From: Loripinus fragilis
Taxonomy: Eukaryota; Mollusca; Bivalvia; Lucinida; Lucinidae
Assembly (NCBI GenBank): GCA_964019695.1
Contig: OZ026517.1
Coordinates: forward strand, 51,763,672 to 51,827,671
Length of the DNA stretch: 64,000 bases
Direction of reading: 5' to 3'
Positions 14,990 to 26,985 of this stretch are shown here, one piece after another. A program made the translations under genes and the position numbers. Positions within the stretch are counted from its first letter, which is position 1, and each line of letters begins with the position of its first letter. The notes under the pieces are model-generated. The model made no database searches and had not been told where the DNA came from. It was given only the letters and a program-made list of their open reading frames with translations.

Positions 14990-17182
14990 ATGGCAAAAAA
15001 CTCTCGCATGTACAATGGTAATACAAACTGTGACAGAGCCGGGCTACATACCTGGATTAGTGCTTTGCCTTGGCAGCTTGCCCTCAGGGTAAAACATTTG
15101 CAACTTAGTATGCTCACACAAGCTGATGTCATTGGCAGCAGGGTTTGGCCCACTAAGATCAATACAGACAAAGGCACTTTGAAGAGAACTGCTAAGTGCT
15201 ACTGCCCACTTTGGTTTCTGGATTAACCCCACTCTCTTGCAACCATCCTGACCATGTCAGCAGAAACCAGCATTGAAATGGGGCCCCATTCAGATTCCAA
15301 TGCTGTTTTCTAGTTAACTATGACAGGATGATCACAAAAAATAGGTCAATATCAAAAGCCAAAATCGACAGTTGCCAACTCCTCAGGTTTCTCCAAAGTT
15401 GTGTTGTCTGTATTGCCCTTGGTGGACCAAATCTGAAGCCTCAAATACACCTTTGTGTGTTCATACCAGCTCACAAATATTTAACCCTGTAGGTAGTCTG
15501 ACAAGACAAGGCATTGATCCACGTTGGCAGCCAAGTTCTCCCACTGAATGTGTCACAAATGTAAAGGCAAGAGCTTTTTGTCATCCTTTAGCAAAACCAG
15601 GTGCAGGGTTTTCCAGACAGCTTTGGTAGCTGCTTCAGCCACGAGTTCTTGCACATAGCAGGTATACAGACCCCAATGCATATGCAACCACAGGCTTAGA
15701 TATCTTCGTGTAGAATGGTCTAGCTGATATGCTAGTGCAGACAGTGGACACAGGCAAGGACATGGCAATCCATAGATTACGAGACTTCACCAGCCTTCAA
15801 AGTAAACAAAACATTGTTGCACAGGTTAATCTAGATGGCATAGTTTATATCCCCCGTGCAAATTGGCCACCTTGTTCTTGCAGTGATATCAAACAGCTCT
15901 TCTGGCAAAACCCTGACTAGGTCACACCATCTTATTGTGTGCCCATTTCACAATGCAGACATGCTCCATTAGCATTTCCTGTCAAAGATGTGGGAGAAGT
16001 CTTGCATAGGCCGCAGATACCAAAGCCATGGGTAGGCAGCTATCCTAAGGTGATGAGTCACACAGGGTCTTTCTGTTACCTTCTGCATCAGCCTCAGCTT
16101 GTCCACAGAAAAGTATGATGATTTTTATCAGCAAGCTTCTCCAAAAGCGCGCTTATTGTTTCCAGTGGTAGATCATGGTTACTCAATGCTAAGAGCAATA
16201 GGCTCCAGGGCTTCGCCTCAACCTAGCCCTCTTGGTCTTGTTTTGAGAACAAGCCAGTCTTGTTTTGATAACAAAACAGCATCTAGATGAGCCTTCCTCC
16301 TCAGATGCAGGCTGCATCTGCCCAAATGCAACAGGTAGTACTGGGCTACATTGTACCAGTAGCAGAAGTTACCACACACATATCTCACAACACTAAACTC
16401 TTTCCAGTGACTTTGTAGGTAGCTCTGACCTGACTTGACATGGAATTGACAAATATTGGTCAATTTCTGAAACAATTAATGAGTGCATATTTACTGCAAC
16501 ACTGACTCCTCCATCTATTTTACTTTCTTTTCTCAAAACATGAGAAGAGTACTTTGCCAAACAGTGCAGGCCCAAGGATTGTGCAGCAGAAATAAGTCTA
16601 GACAAATCTGTGATACTATATGTACTGACACAATCAAGTGCAGCTGTTTCTTTGAGTAGTGTCATCAATGAAACCATCAACTACATCTCCCTCCAAGAAT
16701 TTAAATGCCAGATGTGGTCTATGACTACAGCATCAGAAGCAATTACTAAACAGGATTTCTCTTTTGTCCTTTATAACAACACCAGTTGAACATTAAGTCT
16801 TCTGCACAGTCAAAGAGGTTTACCCTATGGTAAGTGTTTCTGTCTTATGTTTATCCAGAGGAAAACCTTATGATTTTCGGCACCACTGCATGAATTCAGT
16901 GACTCATTGGTATAAAGGAGACAAACCATAACATTCTGATAAAACTGCATAACAAGTTTATGTCAACCTTCAAGACTAGGAGGTCCAGGAAACTAGTGAT
17001 CTCCATCTCCCTGACTATGTAACTGGCTTAACCAGTACCTCATCCAGGCAATCATACACCAGGATTTCCAAGCCTGAAAGCTGAACATGCATAGAAATCT
17101 GTATGCCTGCTATATGCAAGACCTCTTGGCTGAAATAACTATCAAGGCATCCAGGAAGCCCTAGACCTAGTCTAGCCAAAAG
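14990..17182. repeat. Satellite unit 7
   Basis: 2193 bp, the shortest full unit. An ~8-bp deletion near 15,888 changes TATCAAAAATATAACAGC to TATCAAACAGC. It otherwise matches the right-half variant type. Confidence 0.93.
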
Positions 17183-19381
17183 ATGGCAAAAAACTCTCGC
17201 ATGTACAATGGTAATACAAACTGTGACAGAGCCGGGCTACATACCTGGATTAGTGCTTTGCCTTGGCAGCTTGCCCTCAGGGTAAAACATTTGCAACTTA
17301 GTATGCTCACACAAGCTGATGTCATTGGCAGCAGGGTTTGGCCCACTAAGATCAATACAGACAAAGGCACTTTGAAGAGAACTGCTAAGTGCTACTGCCC
17401 ACTTTGGTTTCTGGATTAACCCCACTCTCTTGCAACCATCCTGACCATGTCAGCAGAAACCAGCATTGAAATGGGGCCCCATTCAGATTCCAATGCTGTT
17501 TTCTAGTTAACTATGACAGGATGATCACAAAAAATAGGTCAATATCAAAAGCCAAAATCGACAGTTGCCAACTCCTCAGGTTTCTCCAAAGTTGTGTTGT
17601 CTGTATTGCCCTTGGTGGACCAAATCTGAAGCCTCAAATACACCTTTGTGTGTTCATACCAGCTCACAAATATTTAACCCTGTAGGTAGTCTGACAAGAC
17701 AAGGCATTGATCCACGTTGGCAGCCAAGTTCTCCCACTGAATGTGTCACAAATGTAAAGGCAAGAGCTTTTTGTCATCCTTTAGCAAAACCAGGTGCAGG
17801 GTTTTCCAGACAGCTTTGGTAGCTGCTTCAGCCACGAGTTCTTGCACATAGCAGGTATACAGACCCCAATGCATATGCAACCACAGGCTTAGATATCTTC
17901 GTGTAGAATGGTCTAGCTGAGATGCTAGTGCAGACAGTGGACACAGGCAAGGACATGGCAATCCATAGATTATGAGACTTCACCAGCCTTCAAAGTAAAC
18001 AGAACATTGTTGCACAGGTTAATCTAGATGGCAGAGTTTATATCCCCCGTGCAAATTGGCCACCTTGTTCTTGCAGTGATATCAAAAATATAACAGCTCT
18101 TCTAGCAAAACCCTGACTAGGTCACACCATCTTATTGTGTGCTCATTTCACAATGCAGACATGCTCCATTAGCATTTCCTGTCAAAGATGTGGGAGAAGT
18201 CTTGCATAGGCCGCAGATACCAAAGCCATGGGTAGGCAGCTATCCTAAGGTGATGAGTCACACAGGGTCTTTCTGTTACCTTCTGCATCAGCCTCAGCTT
18301 GTCCACAGAAAAGTATGATGATTTTTATCAGCAAGCTTCTCCAAAAGCGCGCTTATTGTTTCCAGTGGTAGATCATGGTTACTCAATGCTAAGAGCAATA
18401 GGCTCCAGGGCTTCACCTCAACCTAGCCCTCTTGGTCTTGTTTTGAGAACAAGCCAGTCTTGTTTTGATAACAAAACAGCATCTAGATGAGCCTTCCTCC
18501 TCAGATGCAGGCTGCATCTGCCCAAATGCAACAGGTAGTACTGGGCTACATTGTACCAGTAGCAGAAGTTACCACACACATATCTCACAACACTAAACTC
18601 TTTCAGTGACTTTGTATGTAGCTCTGACCTGACTTGACATGGAATTGACAAATATTGGTCAATTTCTGAAACAATTAATGAGTGCATATTTACTGCAACA
18701 CTGACTCCTCCATCTATTTTACTTTCTTTTCTCAAAACATGAGAAGAGTACTTTGCCAAACAGTGCAGGCCCAAGGATTGTGCAGCAGAAATAAGTCTAG
18801 ACAAATCTGTGATACTATATGTACTGACACAATCAAGTGCAGCTGTTTCTTTGAGTAGTGTCATCAATGAAACCATCAACTACATCTCCCTCCAAGAATT
18901 TAAATGCCAGATGTGGTCTATGACTACAGCATCAGAAGCAATTACTAAACAGGATTTCTCTTTTGTCCTTTATAACAACACCAGTTGAACATTAAGTCTT
19001 CTGCACAGTCAAAGAGGTTTACCCTATGGTAAGTGTTTCTGTCTTATGTTTATCCAGAGGAAAACCTTATGATTTTCGGCACCACTGCATGAATTCAGTG
19101 ACTCATTGGTATAAAGGAGACAAACCATAACATTCTGATAAAACTGCATAACAAGTTTATGTCAACCTTCAAGACTAGGAGGTCCAGGAAACTAGTGATC
19201 TCCATCTCCCTGACTATGTAACTGGCTTAACCAGTACCTCATCCAGGCAATCATACACCAGGATTTCCAAGCCTGAAAGCTGAACATGCATAGAAATCTG
19301 TATGCCTGCTATATGCAAGACCTCTTGGCTCAAATAACTATCAAGGCATCCAGGAAGCCCTAGACCTAGTCTAGCCAAAAG
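17183..19381. repeat. Satellite unit 8
   Basis: 2199 bp. A single-base deletion near 18,602 (CTTTCAGTGAC versus CTTTCCAGTGAC) fuses two reverse-strand frames into a 153-codon ORF found in no other unit, which is good evidence that the ORF is accidental. It shares TTATGAGAC (~17,970) with unit 9. Confidence 0.93.
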
Positions 19382-21581
19382 ATGGCAAAAAACTCTCGAA
19401 TGTACAATGGTAATACAAACTGTGACAGAGCCGGGCTACATACCTGGATTAGTGCTTTGCCTTGGCAGCTTGCCCTCAGGGTAAAACATTTGCAACTTAG
19501 TATGCTCACACAAGCTGATGTCATTGGCAGCAGGGTTTGGCCCACTAAGATCAATACAGACAAAGGCACTTTGAAGAGAACTGCTAAGTGCTACTGCCCA
19601 CTTTGGTTTCTGGATTAACCCCACTCTCTTGCAACCATCCTGACCATGTCAGCAGAAACCAGCATTGAAATGGGGCCCCATTCAGATTCCAATGCTGTTT
19701 TCTAGTTAACTATGACAGGATGATCACAAAAAATAGGTCAATATCAAAAGCCAAAATCGACAGTTGCCAACTCCTCAGGTTTCTCCAAAGTTGTGTTGTC
19801 TGTATTGCCCTTGGTGGACCAAATCTGAAGCCTCAAATACACCTTTGTGTGTTCATACCAGCTCACAAATATTTAACCCTGTAGGTAGTCTGACAAGACA
19901 AGGCATTGATCCACGTTGGCAGCCAAGTTCTCCCACTGAATGTGTCACAAATGTAAAGGCAAGAGCTTTTTGTCATCCTTTAGCAAAACCAGGTGCAGGG
20001 TTTTCCAGACAGCTTTGGTAGCTGCTTCAGCCACGAGTTCTTGCACATAGCAGGTATACAGACCCCAATGCATATGCAACCACAGGCTTAGATATCTTCG
20101 TGTAGAATGGTCTAGCTGAGATGCTAGTGCAGACAGTGGACACAGGCAAGGACATGGCAATCCATAGATTATGAGACTTCACCAGCCTTCAAAGTAAACA
20201 GAACATTGTTGCACAGGTTAATCTAGATGGCATAGTTTATATCCCCCGTGCAAATTGGCCACCTTGTTCTTGCAGTGATATCAAAAATATAACAGCTCTT
20301 CTAGCAAAACCCTGACTAGGTCACACCATCTTATTGTGTGCTCATTTCACAATGCAGACATGCTCCATTAGCATTTCCTGTCAAAGATGTGGGAGAAGTC
20401 TTGCATAGGCCGCAGATACCAAAGCCATGGGTAGGCAGCTATCCTAAGGTGATGAGTCACACAGGGTCTTTCTGTTACCTTCTGCATCAGCCTCAGCTTG
20501 TCCACAGAAAAGTATGATGATTTTTATCAGCAAGCTTCTCCAAAAGCGCGCTTATTGTTTCCAGTGGTAGATCATGGTTACTCAATGCTAAGAGCAATAG
20601 GCTCAAGGGCTTCACCTCAACCTAGCCCTCTTAGTCTTGTTTTGAGAACAAGCCAGTCTTGTTTTGATAACAAAACAGCATCTAGATGAGCCTTCCTCCT
20701 CAGATGCAGGCTGCATCTGCCCAAATGCAACAGGTAGTACTGGGCTACATTGTACCAGTAGCAGAAGTTACCACACACATATCTCACAACACTAAACTCT
20801 TTCCAGTGACTTTGTATGTAGCTCTGACCTGACTTGACATGGAATTGACAAATATTGGTCAATTTCTGAAACAATTAATGAGTGCATATTTACTGCAACA
20901 CTGACTCCTCCATCTATTTTACTTTCTTTTCTCAAAACATGAGAAGAGTACTTTGCCAAACAGTGCAGGCCCAAGGATTGTGCAGCAGAAATAAGTCTAG
21001 ACAAATCTGTGATACTATATGTACTGACACAATCAAGTGCAGCTGTTTCTTTGAGTAGTGTCATCAATGAAACCATCAACTACATCTCCCTCCAAGAATT
21101 TAAATGCCAGATGTGGTCTATGACTACAGCATCAGAAGCAATTACTAAACAGGATTTCTCTTTTGTCCTTTATAACAACACCAGTTGAACATTAAGTCTT
21201 CTGCACAGTCAAAGAGGTTTACCCTATGGTAAGTGTTTCTGTCTTATGTTTATCCAGAGGAAAACCTTATGATTTTCGGCACCACTGCATGAATTCAGTG
21301 ACTCATTGGTATAAAGGAGACAAACCATAACATTCTGATAAAACTGCATAACAAGTTTATGTCAACCTTCAAGACTAGGAGGTCCAGGAAACTAGTGATC
21401 TCCATCTCCCTGACTATGTAACTGGCTTAACCAGTACCTCATCCAGGCAATCATACACCAGGATTTCCAAGCCTGAAAGCTGAACATGCATAGAAATCTG
21501 TATGCCTGCTATATGCAAGACCTCTTGGCTCAAATAACTATCAAGGCATCCAGGAAGCCCTAGACCTAGTCTAGCCAAAAG
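19382..21581. repeat. Satellite unit 9
   Basis: 2200 bp. It shares TTATGAGAC (~20,169) and TTTGTATGTAGC (~20,812) with unit 8. The two are probably each other's closest relatives. Confidence 0.93.
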
Positions 21582-23779
21582 ATGGCAAAAAACTCTCGAA
21601 TGTACAATGGTAATACAAACTGTGACAGAGCCGGGCTACATACCTGGATTAGTGCTTTGCCTTGGCAGCTTGCCCTCAGGGTAAAACATGTGCAACTTAG
21701 TATGCTCACACAAGCTGATGTCATTGGCAGCAGGGTTTGGCCCACTAAGATCAATACAGACAAAGGCACTTTGAAGAGAACTGCTAAGTGCTACTGCCCA
21801 CTTTGGTTTCTGGATTAACCCCACTCTCTTGCAACCATCCTGACCATGTCAGCAGAAACCAGCATTGAAATGGGGCCCCATTCAGATTCCAATGCTGTTT
21901 TCTAGTTAACTATGACAGGATGATCACAAAAAATAGGTCAATATCAAAAGCCAAAATCGACAGTTGCCAACTCCTCAGGTTTCTCCAAAGTTGTGTTGTC
22001 TGTATTGCCCTTGGTGGACCAAATCTGAAGCCTCAAATACACCTTTGTGTGTTCATACCAGCTCACAAATATTTAACCCTGTAGGTAGTCTGACAAGACA
22101 AGGCATTGATCCACGTTGGCAGCCAAGTTCTCCCACTGAATGTGTCACAAATGTAAAGGCAAGAGCTTTTTGTCATCCTTTAGCAAAACCAGGTGCAGGG
22201 TTTTCCAGACAGCTTTGGTAGCTGCTTCAGCCACGAGTTCTTGCACATAGCAGGTATACAGACCCCAATGCATATGCAACCACAGGCTTAGATGTCTTCG
22301 TGTAGAATGGTCTAGCTGAGATGCTAGTGCAGACAGTGGACACAGGCAAGGACATGGCAATCCATAGAGTACGAGACTTCACCAGCCTTCAAAGTAAACA
22401 GAACATTGTTGCACAGGTTAATCTAGATGGCATAGTTTATATCCCCCATGCCAATTGGCCATCTTGTTCTTGCAGTGATAACAAAAATATAACAGCTCTT
22501 CTGGCAAAACCCTGACTAGGTCACACCATCTTATTGTGTGCCCATGTCACAATGCAGACATGCTCCATTAGCATTTCCTGTCAAAGATGTGGGAGAAGTC
22601 TTGCATAGGCCGCAGATACCAAAGCCATGGGTAGGCAGCTATCCTAAGGAGATGAGTCACACAGGGTCTTTCTGTTACCTTCTGCATCAGCCTCAGCTTG
22701 TCCACAGAAAAGTATGATGATTTTTATCAGCAAGCTTCTCCAAAAGCGCGCTTATTGTTTCCAGTGGTAGATCATGGTTACTCAATGCTAAGAGCAATAG
22801 GCTCCAGGGCTTCACCTCAACCTAGCCCTCTTGGTCTTGTTCTGAGAACAAGCCAGTCTTGTTTTGATAACAAAACAGCATCTAGATGAGCCTTCCTCCT
22901 CAGATGCAGGCTGCATCTGCCCAAATGCAACAGGTAGTACTGGGCTACATTGTACCAGTAGCAGAAGTTACCACACACATATCTCACAGCACTAAACTCT
23001 TTCCAGTGACTTTGTAGGTAGCTCTGACCTGACTTGACATGGAACTGACAAATATTGGTCAATTTCTGAAACAATTAATGAGTGCATATTTACTGCAACA
23101 CTGACTCCTCCATCTATTTTACTTTCTTTTCTCAAAACATGAGAAGAGTACTTTGCCAAACAGTGCAGGCCCAAGGATTGTGCAGCAGAAATAAGTCTAG
23201 ACAAATCTGTGATACTATATGTACTGACACAATCAAGTGCAGCTGTTTCTTTGAGTAGTGTCATCAATGAAACCATCAACTACATCTCCCTCCAAGAATT
23301 TAAATGCCAGATGTGGTCTATGACTACAGCATCAGAAGCAATTACAAAACAGGATTTCTCTTTGGTCCTATAACAACACCAGTTGAACATTAAGTCTTCT
23401 GCACAGTCAAAGAGGTTTACCCTATGGTAAGTGTTTCTGTCTTATGTTTATCCAGAGGAAAACCTTATGATTTTCGGCACCACTGCATGAATTCAGTGAC
23501 TCATTGGTATAAAGGAGACAAACCATAACATTCTGATAAAACTGCATAACAAGTTTATGTCAACCTTCAAGACTAGGAGGTCCAGGAAACTAGTGATCTC
23601 CATCTCCCTGACTATGTAATTGGCTTAACCAGTACCTCATCCAGGCAATCATACACCAGGATTTCCAAGCCTGAAAGCTGAACATGCATAGAAATCTATA
23701 TGCCTGCTATATGCAAGACCTCTTGGCTGAAATAACTATCAAGGCATCCAGGAAGCCCTAGACCTAATCTAGCCAAAAG
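21582..23779. repeat. Satellite unit 10
   Basis: 2198 bp. Private changes include AAAACATGTGCAAC (~21,685), GATGTCTTCG (~22,292) and GATAACAAAAAT (~22,478). It is the last unit with GATGCAGG (~22,902). Confidence 0.93.
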
Positions 23780-25480
23780 ATGGCAAAAAACTCTCGCATG
23801 TACAATGGTAATACAAACTGTGACAGAGCCGGGCTACATACCTGGATTAGTGCTTTGCCTTGGCAGCTTGCCCTCAGGGTAAAACATTTGCAACTTAGTA
23901 TGCTCACACAAGCAGATGTCATTGGCAGCAGGGTTTGGCCCACTAAGATCAATACAGACAAAGGCACTTTGAAGAGAACTGCTAAGTGCTACTGCCCACT
24001 TTGGTTTCTGGATTAACCCCACTCTCTTGCAACCATCCTGACCATGTCAGCAGAAACCAGCATTGAAATGGGGCCCCATTCAGATTCCAATGCTGTTTTC
24101 TAGTTAACTATGACAGGATGATCACAAAAAATAGGTCAATATCAAAAGCAAAAATCGACAGTTGCCAATACAACTCCTCAGGTTTCTCCAAAGTTGTGTT
24201 GTCTGTATTGCCCTTGGTGGACCAAATCTGAAGCCTCAAATACACCTTTGTGTGTTCATACCAGCTCACAAATATTTAACCCTGTAGGTAGTCTGACAAG
24301 ACAAGGCACTGATCCACGTTCTCAGCCAAGTTCTCCCACTGAATGTGTCACAAATGTAAAGGCAAGAGCTTTTTGTCATCCTTTAGCAAAACCTGGTGCA
24401 GGGTTTTCCAGACAGCTTTGGTAGCTGCTTCAGCCACAAGTTCTTGCACATAGCAGGTATACAGACCCCAATGCATATGCAACCACAGGCTTAGATATCT
24501 TCGTGTAGAATGGTCTGAGATGCTAGTGCAGACAGTTGACACAGGCAAGGACATGGCAATCCATAGATTACGAGACTTCACCAGCCTTCAAAGTAAACAG
24601 AACATTGTTGCACAGGTTAATCTAGATGGCATAGTTTATATCCCCCGTGCAAATTGGCCACCTTGTTCTTGCAGTGATATAAAAAATATAACAGCTCTTC
24701 TGGCAAAACCCTGACTAGGTCACACCATCTTATTGTGTGCCCATTTCACAATGCAGACATGCTCCATTAGCATTTCCTGTCAAAGATGTGGGAGAAGTCT
24801 TGCATAGGCTGCAGATACCAAAGCCATGGGTAGGCAGCTATCCTAAGGTGATGAGTCACACGGGGTCTTTCTGTAACCTTCTGCATCAGCCTCAGCTTGT
24901 CCACAGAAAAGTATGATGATTTTTATCAGCAAGCTTCTCCAAAAGCGCGCTTATTGTTTCCAGTGGTAGATCATGGTTACTCAATGCTAAGGGCAATAGG
25001 CTCCAGGGCTTCACCTCAACCTAGCCTCCTTGGTCTTGTTTTGAGAACAAGCCAGTCTTGTTTTAAGAACAAGACAGCATCTAGATGAGCCTTCCTCCTC
25101 AGATAGCAGGCTGCATCTGCCCAAATGCAACAGGTAGTACTGGGCTAAATTGTACCAGTAGCAGAAGTTACCACACACATATCTCACAACACTAAACTCT
25201 TTCCAGTGACTTTGTAGGTAGCTCTGACCTGACTTGACATGGAATTGACAAATATTGGTCAATTTCTGAAACAATTAATGAGTGCATATTTACTGCAACA
25301 CTGACTCCTCCATCTATTTTACTTTCTTTTCTCAAAACATGAGAAGAATAATTTGCCAAACAGTGCAGGCCCAAGGATGATGCAGCAGAAATAAGTCTAG
25401 AACAATCCATGATACTAAATGTACTGAAACAATCAAGTAAAGTGAAGAAGTTCCTTTGAGCAGTGTCATCATCTTCTCTT
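23780..25480. repeat. Satellite unit 11, truncated at right edge
   Basis: ~1.7 kb. It carries the same ATACA-type insertion (~24,175) as unit 1, and TAAAG is retained near 25,437. At ~25,475 the sequence jumps from the GCAGTGTCATC landmark straight to a region resembling ATCTTATGGTGAGCCC plus TTTCACAATGCAGACATGT, skipping about half a unit. That jump marks the end of the clean array. Confidence 0.9.
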
Positions 25481-26013
25481 GGTGACCCCATTTCACAATG
25501 CAGACATGTATTATTAGCATTTCCTGTCAAAGACGAGGGAGAAGTCTTGCAAAGGCCGCAGATACCAAAGCCATAGGTAAGCAGCTATCCTAAGGTGATG
25601 AGTCACACTGGGCCTTTCTGTGATCACTGAACTCCTGTAAGGTCCTCATCTTGTCCGCAGAAAAGTATGATGATTTTCATCAGCAAGCTTCTTTCTTTAA
25701 TAGCTGGCGTATCCACACCTTTCCAGTTTGGAATGATTGTTAATATTGCACAATGCTAGCCTAAGAGCATTAGGCTACAGGGGCTCACCTTAACCTGGCC
25801 CTCCTCAGTCTTCTTTTGAGAACAAGACAACAGTCTGATGGTCCTTCCTCCTTGTATAAAATGCTGTATCTGCCCAGGTAGTACTGGGATACATGGTGCC
25901 AGTAGCAGAAATTACATTTACAAAACTAACATTTCAGTGACTTTGTATGCAGCTCTGACCTGACTTGACATGATATTGGCAAATATTGGTCCATCTTGAA
26001 ACAAAGCCTGGGT

Positions 26014-26205
26014 CAGGACTTTAGTTAAGAGTGCGTAACGGAAAAATATATTTTTTTTATTTCTCAACCAAAACATAGGTTGTGGGTACTCAAAAGAACC
26101 GTCTCATTGAGACGGTTCTTTTGAGCACCCAAAACATATGCTAAAAAGTATGTCTAAGAAAATATTAACAATTTCACGCTGAAATTTTTTGTTTATCTAA
26201 ACCTG
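26014..26205 (-). mobile_element. hAT-like MITE, family 1, copy a
   Basis: ~192 bp. It begins CAGGACTTTAGTTAAGAG, ends TTATCTAAACCTG, and has a perfect 37-bp hairpin core at 26,089-26,125. It is in the opposite orientation to copies c-f and at a different site in the unit. No target duplication is recognisable here. Its nearest relative in the window is the copy in the transposase intron (37,497-37,683). Confidence 0.75.
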
Positions 26206-26572
26206 TGCTGCAACACTGGATCATCTATCTCTTTTACATTTTGTTTTTCTTAAAACCTGTGAAACAGTGCAGGCCCATCCATCTGATACAATGAGCAGTG
26301 TCAAGATAACCATTTACTAGATTTAATTCCACACCAACCACATATCCTGAGAAAGGCTTTGAGCTGTTTTACATCGGCTTTTCATGAAGTCCTTTTCAAA
26401 GCAAAAACTCACTTTTCAAAAATCACATCTCCCTCCAAGAATCAAAGCCAAATACGGTATATGCATGACCTACAGCATTAAATGCTATTAAGCAGGTTTT
26501 CTCTTTGTCCTTTTCTGAAAACTCTAATTGTACATTAAGTCAAAGAGTTTCATCCTACAATAAGTGTACATA

Positions 26573-26799
26573 GGCCAAATAAAAAAATAAGTGTGTTTCC
26601 GCTATTACAGGTCTGAATTTTTTTTAAATATTTTTTGGTATGGAAAAAATATAATTTTATGCATTTTGAAAGGCCTTTTCGCCTTTCAAAATGCATAAAA
26701 TTATTTGTTTTCCAGAAAACCTGAAAAAAATTCTAGGTTTCGCCAGTAAATTTAGGAAAAGGTCTGGCTACCCTTAACACATGTAATTTTTATTTGGCC
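26573..26799. mobile_element. Harbinger-like MITE, family 2, copy a
   Basis: 227 bp. Terminal inverted repeats start GGCCAAATAAAAA. Comparison with uninterrupted satellite (AATGCTTATCCAG) indicates a TTA target duplication, now ATA on the left and TTG on the right. GGCC termini plus a 3-bp TTA target suggest PIF/Harbinger. This copy alone contains a complete 21-bp-arm hairpin at 26,653-26,702. Confidence 0.7.
26653..26702. repeat. Perfect 21-bp-arm hairpin in MITE family 2 copy a
   Basis: The arms are 26,653-26,673 and 26,682-26,702, with an 8-base CCTTTTCG loop. The three sister copies lack the left arm and keep CCTTTCAAAATGCATAAG only. Confidence 0.9.
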
Positions 26800-26985
26800 T
26801 TGTTTAGAAGAAACCCTTTTGGTTTTAGGGCACAACTGCACAACTTCTGTGACACACTGTACAAAGGAGGAAAGCAAAAAAATTTGACAGGTCTAGGACA
26901 ACCACATGCTGAGAGCAGTATGACATAGGGTTACTCTCAACATGGCCATCCTCAGTCTTGTTTTGAGAACAAGAAAACTCAGATA

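Larger units (their letters stand above)
600..25480. repeat. Homogeneous tandem array of a ~2.2-kb satellite unit
   Basis: A landmark beginning ATGGCAAAAAACTCTCG recurs at 1775, 3981, 6181, 8387, 10589, 12790, 14990, 17183, 19382, 21582 and 23780, giving spacings of 2206, 2200, 2206, 2202, 2201, 2200, 2193, 2199, 2200 and 2198 bp. All copies are head-to-tail and differ by scattered substitutions and a few small indels. The longest ORF in a typical unit is about 100 codons, and none has a recognisable domain. Direct pairs of an ~22-bp segment containing CTTGTTTTGAGAACAAG, itself a short hairpin, occur once per unit. Near-identity of neighbours implies recent homogenisation by unequal exchange or gene conversion. 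I do not recognise the unit as a named family. Confidence 0.96.
25485..26985. repeat. Diverged satellite copy with two MITEs
   Basis: The order of unit landmarks is preserved: GACATG..TTAGCATTTCCTGTCAAAGA at ~25,505, CAGCAAGCTTC at 25,680, GTAGTACTGGG at 25,879, CTCTGACCTGACTTGACATG at 25,951, CATCTCCCTCCAAGAATC at 26,426 and GTACAAAGGAGGAAAGC at ~26,860. A second partial piece of the CTTGTTTTGAGAACAAG region follows at ~26,956. Divergence from the left array is much higher than within it. Confidence 0.8.

Noticed and set aside
18418..18879. 153-codon reverse ORF in satellite unit 8
   Set aside because: It exists only because of a 1-bp deletion near 18,602 that fuses two frames; ten sister units do not have it.
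600..25480. Recurrent 60-118-codon ORFs in each satellite unit as separate genes
   Set aside because: They overlap in several frames, often rely on non-ATG starts, carry no recognised domain, and are broken in most diverged copies. They are mentioned only as possible exon relics.
600..25480. Array as centromere or telomere
   Set aside because: No telomeric hexamer or recognisable CENP-B-box motif was seen; location cannot be judged from sequence alone.
26014..26205. GACGGTTCTTTTGAG hairpins as intrinsic terminators
   Set aside because: They are the core of a dispersed MITE family with terminal repeats and target duplications, not gene-end signals.
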